Below are positions 34,423-43,901 of a DNA stretch of 64,000 nt, one piece after another. Position 1 is the stretch's first letter. Each line of letters begins with the position of its first letter. The notes under the pieces are model-generated. The model worked only from the letters and a program-made list of their open reading frames with translations. It was not told where the DNA came from and made no database searches. Origin of the DNA: Lentisalinibacter sp037382365 (GTDB taxonomy: Bacteria > Pseudomonadota > Gammaproteobacteria > Steroidobacterales > Woeseiaceae); the NCBI GenBank assembly GCA_037382365.1, contig JARRPZ010000011.1:17475-81474 (forward strand), given 5' to 3'. A program made the translations under genes and the position numbers.

Positions 34423-35183
34423 CCGGCCAGCGTCCCCTCGAGCCAGCGCAGCCGGGTCTCCAGCGCCCCGTCGTCACGGAGTTCAAGCCAGCGCCACGCC
34501 GGCGGCCGGTCGTCGACCGCGAACGTGTCCTGTCCCGGTCTGAACTGCCGGCAGGTGGAGGGTGTCGCGAGCAGTCGATAGTGGCCGCGACGCTGGTCGA
34601 GGGACTGATGCACGTGGCCCCAGACGAGGCCCCGGACCTGGCTGTGGCGGTCCGCCAGCTGGAGCAGGCGTTCAGGATCTTCGAGGCCGATGCCGTCCAG
34701 CCAGCGGCTGCCCACCGGCACCGGCTGATGGTGCAGGCACACCAGCGTCGGGTGGTCACCGTGTCTGGTGAGGTCATCGTCCAGCGCCGCGAGGCTGTCA
34801 GGGTCGAGACGGCCGCCCACCTCGCCTTCCGCGTGGGTCGAGAGCAGGTGGATCCGCCATCCCGCCGCCCGCACCGTGCCGCAGTACTGGAAGGGAGGCG
34901 CGGCCAGCAATTCCGCCATCAGGCGGGGATCGTCATGGTTGCCGGGCAGGCACCAGACGGGCGCGCCGTAGTGCGACAGCAGAGTGCGGAAGCGCAGGTA
35001 GGCACCACGGCTGTCGTCCTGGGCGATGTCGCCGGTTACGAGTATGGCCTCGGGGATCGCTTCGGCGCACGCCGCCCGCAGCACCGCAGTCAGAGATTCC
35101 GCCGTGTGCACCCCGCGCAGCTGGCCGTCGGCATCGGCGAACAGATGCGGATCGGTGATATGCAGGATGCGTAATGCGCTCAC
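34419..35183 (-). CDS. cpdA: 3',5'-cyclic AMP phosphodiesterase CpdA
   Basis: 254 residues of the class III calcineurin-like phosphoesterase fold. Metal ligands are seen in DPHLF (about 11-15), GDIAQDD (about 52), GNHD (about 82), LHHQP (about 151) and GHVHQ (about 191). Together these match CpdA, which hydrolyses cAMP to AMP in the cytoplasm and tunes CRP signalling. A broader cyclic-nucleotide or nucleotide-monophosphate specificity cannot be excluded. It is translationally coupled to the downstream TraB-like gene. A spacer of 98 bp separates it from ahcY, in which I see no clear signal. Confidence 0.88.
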   Translation of the reverse strand: MSALRILHITDPHLFADADGQLRGVHTAESLTAVLRAACAEAIPEAILVTGDIAQDDSRGAYLRFRTLLSHYGAPVWCLPGNHDDPRLMAELLAAPPFQYCGTVRAAGWRIHLLSTHAEGEVGGRLDPDSLAALDDDLTRHGDHPTLVCLHHQPVPVGSRWLDGIGLEDPERLLQLADRHSQVRGLVWGHVHQSLDQRRGHYRLLATPSTCRQFRPGQDTFAVDDRPPAWRWLELRDDGALETRLRWLEGTLAG

Positions 35184-35281
35184 CCGGCTTCCCTCCTGGC
35201 CCGTGACCGGACGGGAAAAAGGGTGGAGCGCGGCCGGACTCGGCCCAGATCACAGCTGCTCACGTCCCGGGCCGCGACGAC

Positions 35282-36580
35282 TCAGTAGCGGTAGTGGTCC
35301 GGCTTGTAGGGTCCCTCAACCGGTACACCGATGTAGCGTGCCTGTTCCTCCGTCAGTGTGGTGATGTGCGCGCCGATCTTCTTCAGGTGCAGACGGGCGA
35401 CTTTCTCATCGAGGTGCTTCGGCAGCACGTAGACGCGTTTCTCGTAGTTCTCGGGATGCTGCCAGAGGTCGATCTGGGCCAGTACCTGATTGGTGAAAGA
35501 GTTGGACATCACGAAGCTGGGATGGCCGGTGCCGCAGCCGAGATTCACGAGCCGGCCTTCCGCCAGCAGGATGATGCGCTTGCCGTCGGGGAAGATCACG
35601 TGGTCGACCTGGGGCTTGATGTTCTCCCACTCGAGCTTGCGCAGGTAGGCGACGTCGATCTCGTTATCGAAGTGGCCGATATTGCAGACGATGGCCTGGT
35701 CCTTCATCCGCTCCATGTGCTCGCCGGTGATGATGTGGTAATTACCGGTGGCGCTCACGAAGATATCCGCCTTGTCCACGGCCTCGTCGAGCGTGACGAC
35801 CCGGTAGCCTTCCATTGCCGCCTGCAGGGCGCAGATGGGATCGATTTCGGTAATCCAGACGGTCGCGCCGAGCCCGCGCAGACTCTGTGCGCTGCCCTTG
35901 CCCACGTCGCCGTAGCCGCAGACGACGGCGACCTTGCCGGCGATCATGACGTCGGTGGCCCGCTTGATGGAATCCACCAGCGACTCACGGCAGCCGTACA
36001 GGTTGTCGAACTTCGATTTCGTGACCGAATCGTTGACGTTGATGGCCGGGCACCCGAGGGTGCCGTCGCGTTGCATGTCGTAGAGTCGCTTCACGCCGGA
36101 CAGCCCGCGGATCTCGTCCAGCAATTCCGGATGTTTCTCGTGCACCACCTGGGTCAGGTCGCCGCCATCGTCGAGCAGCATGTTCGGCTTCCAGCCATCC
36201 GGCCCTGTCAGCGTCTGGTCGATGCACCACCAGTATTCCTCCTCCGTCTCGCCTTTCCAGGCGAATACGGGAACACCCGATGCGGCGATCGCTGCGGCAG
36301 CATGGTCCTGGGTGGAGAAGATATTGCAGGACGACCAGCGCACCTCCGCGCCGAGCGCCGTCAGCGTCTCGATCAACACGGCGGTCTGGATGGTCATGTG
36401 CAGGCAGCCCGCGATGCGCGCCCCCTTCAGCGGCTGCTTTTCGGCGAACTCCTCGCGCAGGGCGACAAGTCCCGGCATCTCCGTCTCCGCGATGGCGATT
36501 TCCTTGCGGCCCCATTCGGCCAGTCCGATGTCGGCGACCCGGTAGTCCTGAGAGGGGATCGCGGCAGGATTACTGCTCAT
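35282..36580 (-). CDS. ahcY: S-adenosylhomocysteine hydrolase
   Basis: 432 residues, the bacterial length. It splits S-adenosylhomocysteine to adenosine and homocysteine and relieves product inhibition of methyltransferases. The substrate domain shows HMTIQTAVLIETL and ARIAGCLHM, the NAD-binding part VVCGYGDVGKGSA, then NIGHFDNEIDV, and the C-terminal KPDHYRY that closes over the partner's NAD. It is directly downstream of metK on the same strand with 66 bp between them, so the methyl cycle enzymes look like one operon. Confidence 0.96.
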   Translation of the reverse strand: MSSNPAAIPSQDYRVADIGLAEWGRKEIAIAETEMPGLVALREEFAEKQPLKGARIAGCLHMTIQTAVLIETLTALGAEVRWSSCNIFSTQDHAAAAIAASGVPVFAWKGETEEEYWWCIDQTLTGPDGWKPNMLLDDGGDLTQVVHEKHPELLDEIRGLSGVKRLYDMQRDGTLGCPAINVNDSVTKSKFDNLYGCRESLVDSIKRATDVMIAGKVAVVCGYGDVGKGSAQSLRGLGATVWITEIDPICALQAAMEGYRVVTLDEAVDKADIFVSATGNYHIITGEHMERMKDQAIVCNIGHFDNEIDVAYLRKLEWENIKPQVDHVIFPDGKRIILLAEGRLVNLGCGTGHPSFVMSNSFTNQVLAQIDLWQHPENYEKRVYVLPKHLDEKVARLHLKKIGAHITTLTEEQARYIGVPVEGPYKPDHYRY

Positions 36581-36646
36581 TGGCTTATTCTCCGTTGATT
36601 ACTTCCGTGTGTGCCTCTGTTCGTCGTCGATCCGGCATCGGATGCC

Positions 36647-37807
36647 TCAGGCGGCGACCGCGCCCTTCAGCTTCCCGGCTACGTCGGTCCGTTCCCAGGT
36701 GAAGTCCGCATCCATGCGCCCGAAGTGGCCGTAGGCCGACGTCGGGCGGTAGATCGGCCGCACCAGATCGAGCATCTCCAGGATGCCGTAGGGCGTCAGG
36801 TCGAAGTGCTCGCGGACCAGAGCCGTCAGCTTTTCCTCCGCCACCTTGCCGGTGCCGAACGTGCGTACCGAGATGGATGTCGGCTCTGCCACACCGATGG
36901 CATAGGAAACCTGGATTTCGCAGCGCTCGGCGAGTCCGGCGGCAACGATATTCTTGGCCACGTAGCGGCAGGCGTAGGCTGCGGAGCGGTCCACCTTCGA
37001 GGGGTCCTTACCGGAGAATGCGCCGCCGCCATGCCGGGCGCTGCCGCCGTAGGTGTCGACGATGATCTTCCTTCCGGTCAGGCCGCAGTCCCCCATCGGC
37101 CCGCCGATCACGAAGCTGCCCGTTGGGTTGATGTGGTAGACGGTGTCCTTCGTGAGCCAGTCCGCGGGGAGTACCGGCTTGATGATCTCTTCCATCACGG
37201 CCTCGCGCAGGTCGGCCTGGGAGATGTCCGGTGCGTGCTGGGTGGAGAGGACGACGGCGTCGATGGCGACGGGCTCGTGATCCTCGTAGCGAAAGGTCAC
37301 CTGACTCTTGGCGTCGGGCCGCAGCCAGGTCAGGTCGCCGCACTTGCGCACGTCGGCCTGCCGCTTGACGAGGCGGTGGGCGAAGGTGATCGGCGCCGGC
37401 ATCAGCACGTCGGTCTCGTTCGTGGCGTAGCCGAACATCAGCCCCTGATCGCCGGCGCCCTGCTGACGCTTGTCTGCCCGGTCCACGCCCTGGGCGATAT
37501 TCGGGGACTGTTTGCCGATGGCGTTCAGGACGGCGCAGGATTCGCCGTCGAAGCCCATGTCGGAACTGTTGTAGCCGATGTCGAGGACGACCTCACGGAC
37601 CAGGGCTTCGATGTCCACCCAGGCCGACGTGGTGATCTCGCCCGCGACGATCACCATCCCGGTCTTCACCAGGGTCTCGCAGGCGACTCGCGCTTCGGTG
37701 TCGTCCGTGAGGATCGCGTCCAGCACGGCGTCGGATATCTGGTCCGCGACCTTGTCGGGGTGTCCTTCGGAAACCGATTCGGAGGTGAAGAGAAAAGCAT
37801 CGCTCAT
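36647..37807 (-). CDS. metK: S-adenosylmethionine synthase
   Basis: 386 residues. It makes SAM from methionine and ATP in the cytoplasm. FTSESVSEGHPDKVADQISDA, read in parts near residues 7-27, GAGDQG in the central domain and GGGAFSGKDPSKVDRSAAY, read in parts, are the family signatures, with the metal-binding Asp and catalytic His of GHPDK present. The ATG at 37807 gives the usual MSDAFLFTSE start, and 14 extra in-frame upstream residues are discounted because they overlap the leader. Upstream lies a perfect TATAAT. No riboswitch-like RNA was recognised in the short leader. Confidence 0.96.
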   Translation of the reverse strand: MSDAFLFTSESVSEGHPDKVADQISDAVLDAILTDDTEARVACETLVKTGMVIVAGEITTSAWVDIEALVREVVLDIGYNSSDMGFDGESCAVLNAIGKQSPNIAQGVDRADKRQQGAGDQGLMFGYATNETDVLMPAPITFAHRLVKRQADVRKCGDLTWLRPDAKSQVTFRYEDHEPVAIDAVVLSTQHAPDISQADLREAVMEEIIKPVLPADWLTKDTVYHINPTGSFVIGGPMGDCGLTGRKIIVDTYGGSARHGGGAFSGKDPSKVDRSAAYACRYVAKNIVAAGLAERCEIQVSYAIGVAEPTSISVRTFGTGKVAEEKLTALVREHFDLTPYGILEMLDLVRPIYRPTSAYGHFGRMDADFTWERTDVAGKLKGAVAA

Positions 37808-37840
37808 GAGGCCGATTCCGCAATCGAAACGTAATCGAAC

Positions 37841-37846
37841 ATTATA
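37841..37846 (-). promoter_or_regulatory. -10 element of the metK promoter
   Basis: Perfect TATAAT on the minus strand (complement of ATTATA), about 35 bp upstream of the metK ATG. The matching -35 region is weak, so an activator or other element may be needed. The expected leader is about 27 nt, too short for a SAM riboswitch. Confidence 0.55.
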
Positions 37847-37858
37847 CAAGAAGATGTC

Positions 37859-37886
37859 CTGACTGAGCGCCCTCGGTCACCATAAT
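37859..37886 (+). promoter_or_regulatory. Possible promoter of tkt
   Basis: CTGACT (37859-37864), 16-bp spacer and CATAAT (37881-37886) on the plus strand, back to back with the metK promoter. It would give a leader of about 120 nt before the transketolase ATG. Confidence 0.4.
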
Positions 37887-38013
37887 GCCGGTCCCGGGTC
37901 GAGACGAGGGTAGCGCACGGCGGGAACTCGGCTACGTCCCGGCAGTGAGACGCCTGCTTGCCGGCACCCCGTCAAAAAGCGAAAATGCGCGCCTCATCGA
38001 ATGGGGAGAACCG

Positions 38014-40044
38014 ATGCCCAGCACCGCAGAAGAGATGCACGCCGGCCGGCCGTCGCGGCGGGACCTGGCCAACGCGCTGCGTGCCCTCGCCATGGATGCG
38101 GTCCAGGCCGCCAATTCGGGACACCCGGGCATGCCGATGGGCATGGCGGACATCGCCGAGGTGCTGTGGAGTGACTTCCTGCGCCACAATCCCGCCAATC
38201 CCCGCTGGGATAACCGGGACCGATTCGTGCTCTCGAACGGTCACGGCTCGATGCTCCTCTACGGGCTCCTGCATCTCACCGGCTACGATCTGGACCTCGA
38301 CGAGCTCAGGAATTTCCGTCAACTCGGGTACCGCACGGCAGGCCATCCGGAGAGGGAACCGGATCTCGGCATCGAGACCACGACGGGCCCGCTGGGGCAG
38401 GGCCTGGCGAACGGGGTGGGTATGGCCCTCGCCGAACGGATGCTCGCGTCCCGCTACAATCGGCCGGATCTGCCCATCGTCGACCATCACACCTACGTAT
38501 TCCTGGGCGATGGCTGCCTCATGGAGGGCATCTCCCATGAGGCCTGTTCCCTCGCCGGCACGCTCGGCCTGGGGAAACTCGTCTGCCTCTACGACCAGAA
38601 CGGGATATCCATCGACGGCGAGGTCGAGTCCTGGTTCACGGACGATACGCCGGGTCGGTTCGTCGCCTACGGCTGGCAGGTCATCCCCGATGTCGACGGC
38701 CACGATCCGGTGGCGATCGCCGGGGCACTGGAAGCGGCGCGCGCCGAGACGGAGCGTCCGACACTCATCTGCTGTCGCACCGTGATCGGCTACGGTGCGC
38801 CCCACAAACAGGGGACGGCGGATACGCACGGCGCTCCGCTCGGGGAAGACGAGATAGCGGCGGCCCGGGACGAACTCGGCTGGCACTACCCCCCGTTCGA
38901 GATCCCGGAGGCGGTCCGTGAAGCCTGGGACGCCCGGGAACGAGGCGTCGAGGCGGAAGCGGACTGGGATCGGCTGTTCGAGCGCTACCGGGAGGCGCAC
39001 CCGGAGGCGGCCGCCGAATACCGCCGTGTGATGGCGGGCGAACTGCCGGCGGACTGGGCGGACAAGGCCGACGCGGCCATCGCCACGATCGCGGCGGCCG
39101 GCGCGAAGGTCGCGACCCGCAAGGCCTCCCAGATCGCGCTGAATGCGTTCGCGCCGCACCTGCCGGAGCTGATGGGCGGTTCCGCGGATCTGACCGGTTC
39201 CAACAATACCTGGCACGACGGTTCCCGGGCCGTGAACGCGGAGGATGCATCCGGTAACTACGTGTACTTCGGCGTGCGGGAATTCGCCATGACGGCGATC
39301 TCCAACGGCATCGCGCTGCACGGCGGCCTGCGGCCGTATTGCGGCACGTTTCTCGTGTTCTCCGACTACGCCCGCAACGCCGTGCGCATGGCGTCGCTCA
39401 TGAAAGTGCCGACGATCCTGGTCTACACACACGATTCGATCGGTCTCGGCGAAGACGGACCCACGCACCAGCCCGTCGAACACCTGGCGAGCCTGCGCCT
39501 CATTCCCGGGATGGACGTGTGGCGCCCATGCGATACCGTCGAGACCGCTGTTGCCTGGCGTGCCGCGCTGGAGCGCGGTGACGGCCCGACTTCGCTGGTG
39601 CTGACGCGGCAGGGGCTACCGCATCAGGAACGCTCGGCGGCCCAGATGGATGCCATCGCCCGCGGCGGTTATGTTCTCCGGGACGGTGACGGCGAGGCCG
39701 ATATCATCTTCATCGCGACGGGGTCCGAAGTGGCGCTCGCGATGGGCGCTGCGGAGATTCTCTCTTCCGACGCTGTGTCCGTGCGGGTCGTCTCCATGCC
39801 CTCGTGCGAGGTCTTCGATCGCCAGGACGCGGCCTGGCGGGAGAGCGTGCTGCCCTCGGCGGTGAGCCGGCGCGTGGCGATCGAGGCGGGTGCCACCCAG
39901 GGGTGGTGGCGATATGTGGGCAGTGCGGGCGCGGTGATCGGCATCGACCGGTTCGGCGAATCGGCTCCGGCAGCAGAATTGTTCGAAAAGTTCGGCTTCT
40001 CGGTGGAGAATGTAGTGGCGGTGGCACGCAGGCTGGGCGCCTGA
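38014..40044 (+). CDS. tkt: Transketolase
   Basis: 676 residues. Thiamine-diphosphate enzyme that moves two-carbon ketol units in the pentose phosphate (or Calvin) pathway. NSGHPGMPMGMADIAEVLW near 35-53 (read in parts), the ThDP/metal motif GDGCLMEGISHEA with later NGISIDG, and the pyrimidine-domain VREFAMTAISNG with YGHDS-like YTHDSIGLGEDGPTHQP (read in parts) are all intact. The ATG at 38014 has GGGGAGAA upstream. Followed by gap, pgk and pyk on the same strand with short gaps, so carbon flow from pentoses to pyruvate is encoded as a block. Confidence 0.95.
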   Translation: MPSTAEEMHAGRPSRRDLANALRALAMDAVQAANSGHPGMPMGMADIAEVLWSDFLRHNPANPRWDNRDRFVLSNGHGSMLLYGLLHLTGYDLDLDELRNFRQLGYRTAGHPEREPDLGIETTTGPLGQGLANGVGMALAERMLASRYNRPDLPIVDHHTYVFLGDGCLMEGISHEACSLAGTLGLGKLVCLYDQNGISIDGEVESWFTDDTPGRFVAYGWQVIPDVDGHDPVAIAGALEAARAETERPTLICCRTVIGYGAPHKQGTADTHGAPLGEDEIAAARDELGWHYPPFEIPEAVREAWDARERGVEAEADWDRLFERYREAHPEAAAEYRRVMAGELPADWADKADAAIATIAAAGAKVATRKASQIALNAFAPHLPELMGGSADLTGSNNTWHDGSRAVNAEDASGNYVYFGVREFAMTAISNGIALHGGLRPYCGTFLVFSDYARNAVRMASLMKVPTILVYTHDSIGLGEDGPTHQPVEHLASLRLIPGMDVWRPCDTVETAVAWRAALERGDGPTSLVLTRQGLPHQERSAAQMDAIARGGYVLRDGDGEADIIFIATGSEVALAMGAAEILSSDAVSVRVVSMPSCEVFDRQDAAWRESVLPSAVSRRVAIEAGATQGWWRYVGSAGAVIGIDRFGESAPAAELFEKFGFSVENVVAVARRLGA

Positions 40045-40108
40045 TCTTCGGCCGTCGCAACGCTGTTTCACGCAGGCGCGCACACGCGCGCCACAGCAGG
40101 AGGAATCA

Positions 40109-41122
40109 ATGACTATCAAGCTGGGCATCAACGGGTACGGCCGTATCGGCCGCATGGTCCTGCGTGCGCTGTACGAGAGCAATCGCCGGACGGAGCTGGA
40201 GATCGTCGGCATCAACGATCTCGGCGACGCGGAGACGAACGCGTACCTGACCCGCTACGACACGGCCCACGGCAAGTTCCCGGGTACGGTGGAAGTGCAG
40301 GACGACGCTATGATCGTGAACGGGGACCGCATCCGCGTGATGGCCGAGCGGGACCCCGCCAAGCTGCCGTGGGGGGAACTCGGTGCCGACATCGTGCTCG
40401 AGTGCACGGGCCTGTTCCGCACGAAGGAGAAGGCCTCGGCCCATATCAAGGCCGGTGCCCGCAAAGTACTCATCTCCGCGCCCGCCGGGGGCGATGCCGA
40501 CGCCACCATCGTGTACGGCGTGAACCACGATACCCTGTCTGCGGACGACGAAGTGGTCTCGAACGCTTCCTGCACGACGAATTGTCTGGCGCCCCTGGTG
40601 AAGCCGCTGCACGACACGATCGGCGTGGAGCACGGCATCATGACCACCATCCATGCCTACACCAACGACCAGGTGCTCACCGATGTCTACCACAAGGACC
40701 TGCGTCGGGCGCGCTCGGCGACGATGTCCATGATCCCGACCAAGACCGGAGCGGCGGCCGCCGTGGGCCTGGTGCTGCCCGACCTGCAGGGCAAGCTGGA
40801 CGGCTTCGCCGTGCGCGTGCCGACGATCAATGTGTCGATGGTCGATCTGAGCTTCGTGGCTTCCCGCGAGACCAGCAAGGAGGAGATCGACAAGATCCTG
40901 AAAGAGGCCAGCGAAGGGGAACTCAAGGGTATCCTCGCTTACAATGATGCGCCGCTCGTGTCCGTCGACTTCAATCACGACCCCGCCTCGTCGACCTACG
41001 ATGCTACGCTCACCAAAGTCATGCAGGGCACGCTGGTCAAGGTGTGCGCCTGGTACGACAACGAATGGGGTTTCTCCAACCGCATGCTCGACACCGCTCT
41101 GGCGCTGGCCAGGGCCGGCTGA
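40109..41122 (+). CDS. gap: Type I glyceraldehyde-3-phosphate dehydrogenase
   Basis: 337 residues. NAD-binding start INGYGRIGR with Asp37 in GINDLGD, which favours NAD over NADP. The catalytic Cys155 lies in SNASCTTNCLAP and His in the following HAYTNDQ region. RVPTINVSMVDL and WYDNEWGFSNRM complete the signatures. Erythrose-4-phosphate dehydrogenase (Epd) is a paralogue that could be confused with it. The location between tkt and pgk and the intact LAP motif after the Cys fit GAPDH better. The ribosome site CAGGAGGAAT lies upstream of the ATG. Confidence 0.94.
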   Translation: MTIKLGINGYGRIGRMVLRALYESNRRTELEIVGINDLGDAETNAYLTRYDTAHGKFPGTVEVQDDAMIVNGDRIRVMAERDPAKLPWGELGADIVLECTGLFRTKEKASAHIKAGARKVLISAPAGGDADATIVYGVNHDTLSADDEVVSNASCTTNCLAPLVKPLHDTIGVEHGIMTTIHAYTNDQVLTDVYHKDLRRARSATMSMIPTKTGAAAAVGLVLPDLQGKLDGFAVRVPTINVSMVDLSFVASRETSKEEIDKILKEASEGELKGILAYNDAPLVSVDFNHDPASSTYDATLTKVMQGTLVKVCAWYDNEWGFSNRMLDTALALARAG

Positions 41123-41206
41123 ACAAACACTGCGCGGCAGGAGCGGGACCGGCGGCGTCATCGCGGCGCCGCCCCGCCCGTTCCGGCGTCGCCAGGGAGT
41201 TCGCGA

Positions 41207-42385
41207 ATGACTATCCTGAAGATGGCGGATCTCGACCTGCGAGGGAAGCGGGTGCTGATCCGTGAAGATCTGAACGTGCCGCTCGAGGACGGGCGGATCA
41301 CTTCCGACACGCGCATCCGCGCGGCGCTGGACGGCATACGAGCCGCCAGAGATGCCGGTGCCGCGGTGATCGTGATGTCACATCTCGGCCGGCCGAAGGA
41401 GGGCAGCGCGCAGCCCGAGTTCTCCCTCGCACCGGTGGCCGCGAGGCTGGGTGAACTGCTCGGCACGGAAGTGCGGCTGGTGGCGGACTGGCTGGAAGGC
41501 GTCGACGTCGCCCCGGGCGACGTCGTGCTGGCCGAGAACGTGCGCTTCCAGGTCGGCGAGAAGGCCTGTGAGGAGAGTCTGTCGCGACGCATGGCGGCGC
41601 TGTGCGACGTCTTCGTGATGGACGCCTTCGGCACCGCCCATCGCGCCCAGGCCAGCACCTATGGTGTGGCGGAATACGCACCCGTCGCCTGTGCCGGGCC
41701 GCTCCTCGCCAGGGAACTCGAGGCGCTCGCCAAAGTGATGCAGACGCCGGCGGCACCGGTCGTGGCGATCGTCGGCGGGTCCAAGGTATCGACCAAGCTG
41801 TCGGTGCTCGAGGCGCTGGTCGATAAAGTGGATCATCTGATCGTGGGTGGCGGTATCGCGAATACGTTCATCGCCGCGGCGGGTCATGAGGTCGGCCGGT
41901 CGCTTTACGAAGCGGACATGGTCGCGATCGCGAAGCGGCTCGCGGCATCCACCGCGAACCGGGCGGATATCCCGGTTCCGAGCGACGTCGTCGTGGCCCG
42001 CGAGTTCGATGCCGCGGCGGAGGCCGACGTGAAGCCGGTGGAGTCCGTGGCTGACGACGAGATGATCATGGATATCGGTCCGGACACGGCGGAAAAATTC
42101 GCCGGCATCATCGCCGAGGCCGGCACGGTGGTGTGGAACGGGCCGGTCGGTGTATTCGAGTTCGATCAGTTTGGTGAGGGCACGCGCATCCTCGCCCAGG
42201 CCATCGCGGACAGCGACGCCTTCTCCGTTGCCGGTGGAGGGGACACGCTGGCAGCGATCGAGAAGTACGGTGTCGCCGACGGGATCTCCTATATCTCGAC
42301 GGGCGGCGGTGCGTTTCTGGAGTTCCTCGAGGGCAAGACCCTGCCCGCCGTCGCCATCCTGGAAGAGCGGGCGGCCCAGGCCTGA
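41207..42385 (+). CDS. pgk: Phosphoglycerate kinase
   Basis: 392 residues, typical of the bacterial enzyme. It makes ATP from 1,3-bisphosphoglycerate. The N-terminal RVLIREDLNVPLEDG (RVDxNVP variant with Glu), SHLGRPKEG near 61-69, and VLAENVRF are substrate-binding blocks. IVGGSKVSTKL and the C-terminal VWNGPVGVFE and SVAGGGDTLAAIE form the nucleotide side. It starts 85 bp after gap and is followed 82 bp later by pyk. I see no own promoter, so it probably belongs to the tkt-gap transcript. Confidence 0.95.
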   Translation: MTILKMADLDLRGKRVLIREDLNVPLEDGRITSDTRIRAALDGIRAARDAGAAVIVMSHLGRPKEGSAQPEFSLAPVAARLGELLGTEVRLVADWLEGVDVAPGDVVLAENVRFQVGEKACEESLSRRMAALCDVFVMDAFGTAHRAQASTYGVAEYAPVACAGPLLARELEALAKVMQTPAAPVVAIVGGSKVSTKLSVLEALVDKVDHLIVGGGIANTFIAAAGHEVGRSLYEADMVAIAKRLAASTANRADIPVPSDVVVAREFDAAAEADVKPVESVADDEMIMDIGPDTAEKFAGIIAEAGTVVWNGPVGVFEFDQFGEGTRILAQAIADSDAFSVAGGGDTLAAIEKYGVADGISYISTGGGAFLEFLEGKTLPAVAILEERAAQA

Positions 42386-42467
42386 GGCCGCAGCCGGGAA
42401 ACCCGGCCTGCGAGGCAGGGCGGGCGCTATGCGATAATCCGTGCGCCTCGGACACGGAGAGTTTATC

Positions 42468-43901
42468 GTGAGACGCACGAAAATCGTGGCGACGCTCGGT
42501 CCGGCGACGGACGAGCCCGAGCGGCTGAGACAGATCATAGATGCCGGCATGGACGTCGCCCGCCTGAATTTCTCACACGGCACCGATTCCGATGTCCGGG
42601 ATCGGGCGGCGACCCTGCGTCGCGTGGCGGAGGAGTCCGGACGTTACGTTGCCCTGCTGGGTGACCTGCAGGGACCGAAAATACGGATACGCCGGTTCCA
42701 GAACGGCAGCGCCAGGCTCGATCGCGGAGACAGTTTCTTCCTCGACCCGGATCTCGACGCGGACGCCGGCACCCAGGCCGGTGTGGGCATCGCCTACGAC
42801 CGCCTCGCCGCGGACGTCGACCCGGAAGACGTCCTGTTGCTGAATGACGGTCACATCGAACTGGAAGTGACCGCCATCGAGGGGAACCGGGTACACACGC
42901 GAGTGCTCGTCGGCGGTGTCCTGTCGGACCACAAGGGCATCAACCGGCGTGGCGGCGGCCTGTCTGCCTCGGCGCTGACCGAGAAAGACCTGGCCGATAT
43001 CCGGCTGGCGGCGGCGCTCGAATGCGATTATCTGGCCGTCTCGTTCGTGCGCAGCGCGAAAGACGTCGAGGAGACCAGGAGGCTGTTCCGGGAGGCCGGC
43101 GGGCACGGCCTGATCGTCGCCAAGATCGAGCGTGCCGAGGCAGTAGCGGACATCGAGTCGATCGTCGAGGCAGCCGATGTCGTGATGGTGGCACGGGGCG
43201 ACCTCGGGGTGGAGGTCGGCTTCGCCGAACTGACCGGCCTGCAGAAGCGCATCATCCGCCTCACGCGCCAGAACAACCGCGTCGCCATCACCGCGACCCA
43301 GATGATGGAGTCGATGATCTCCAGCGCGATGCCGACGCGCGCGGAGGTCTCCGACGTGGCCAATGCCGTCATGGACGGTACCGACGCGGTCATGTTGTCG
43401 GCCGAGACGGCGGTAGGTGAATTTCCGGTCGAGGCCGTCAGCGCGATGGCCGCGGTCTGCGAAGGCGCGGAGAAATATTCATCCTCCGCTTCCCGGCGGC
43501 GTCAGCGCATCGACGACGACTTCCGTTACGTGGACGAGGCTATCGCCATGGCCGTCATGTACACGGCGAACCACCTGGCCGTGAAGGCCATCATCGCGTT
43601 GACCGAATCCGGGTCGACGGCGCTCTGGATGTCGCGCGTCCGGTCGGACATCCCGATCTATGCTTTCACGCGCCACGCGAGCACGAGGCGGCGGGTGGTG
43701 CTCTACCGCGGGGTGTACCCCGTGTCCTTCGACATCACCCATGCGAATTCGCAGACCCTGTACCAGGAGATCTTCGGCCTGATGCTCGACCGGGAACTGG
43801 TCGAAGAAGGTGATCTGGTGATATTCACCAAGGGAGATCTGACCGGCGTGGAAGGTGGTACGAATGCAATGAAGATTCTGCGCGTCGCGCGGGGTGGATG
43901 A
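42468..43901 (+). CDS. pyk: Pyruvate kinase
   Basis: 477 residues. Converts phosphoenolpyruvate and ADP to pyruvate and ATP. RRTKIVATLGPA at the N-terminus, MDVARLNFSHG, the catalytic-Lys region LIVAKIERAEA, VMVARGDLGVEVG and TATQMMESMI are all intact, and a C-terminal regulatory domain is present. GTG at 42468 has CGGAGAG upstream. Its 3' end overlaps the start of the penicillin-acylase-like gene by 8 bp. It is the last glycolytic gene of the block; enolase and phosphoglycerate mutase are not in this window. Confidence 0.95.
   Translation: MRRTKIVATLGPATDEPERLRQIIDAGMDVARLNFSHGTDSDVRDRAATLRRVAEESGRYVALLGDLQGPKIRIRRFQNGSARLDRGDSFFLDPDLDADAGTQAGVGIAYDRLAADVDPEDVLLLNDGHIELEVTAIEGNRVHTRVLVGGVLSDHKGINRRGGGLSASALTEKDLADIRLAAALECDYLAVSFVRSAKDVEETRRLFREAGGHGLIVAKIERAEAVADIESIVEAADVVMVARGDLGVEVGFAELTGLQKRIIRLTRQNNRVAITATQMMESMISSAMPTRAEVSDVANAVMDGTDAVMLSAETAVGEFPVEAVSAMAAVCEGAEKYSSSASRRRQRIDDDFRYVDEAIAMAVMYTANHLAVKAIIALTESGSTALWMSRVRSDIPIYAFTRHASTRRRVVLYRGVYPVSFDITHANSQTLYQEIFGLMLDRELVEEGDLVIFTKGDLTGVEGGTNAMKILRVARGG

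Noticed and set aside
36581..36646. SAH riboswitch upstream of ahcY
   Set aside because: The spacer after metK is only 66 nt and lacks the conserved core of the SAH element. Only a small GGCATC/GATGCC hairpin is seen.
37808..37860. SAM riboswitch upstream of metK
   Set aside because: The predicted leader is only about 27 nt, much too short, and the -10 sits at 37841-37846.
40109..41122. Erythrose-4-phosphate dehydrogenase (Epd)
   Set aside because: Residues after the active-site Cys and the position between tkt and pgk favour GAPDH, although tkt linkage also occurs with epd in E. coli.
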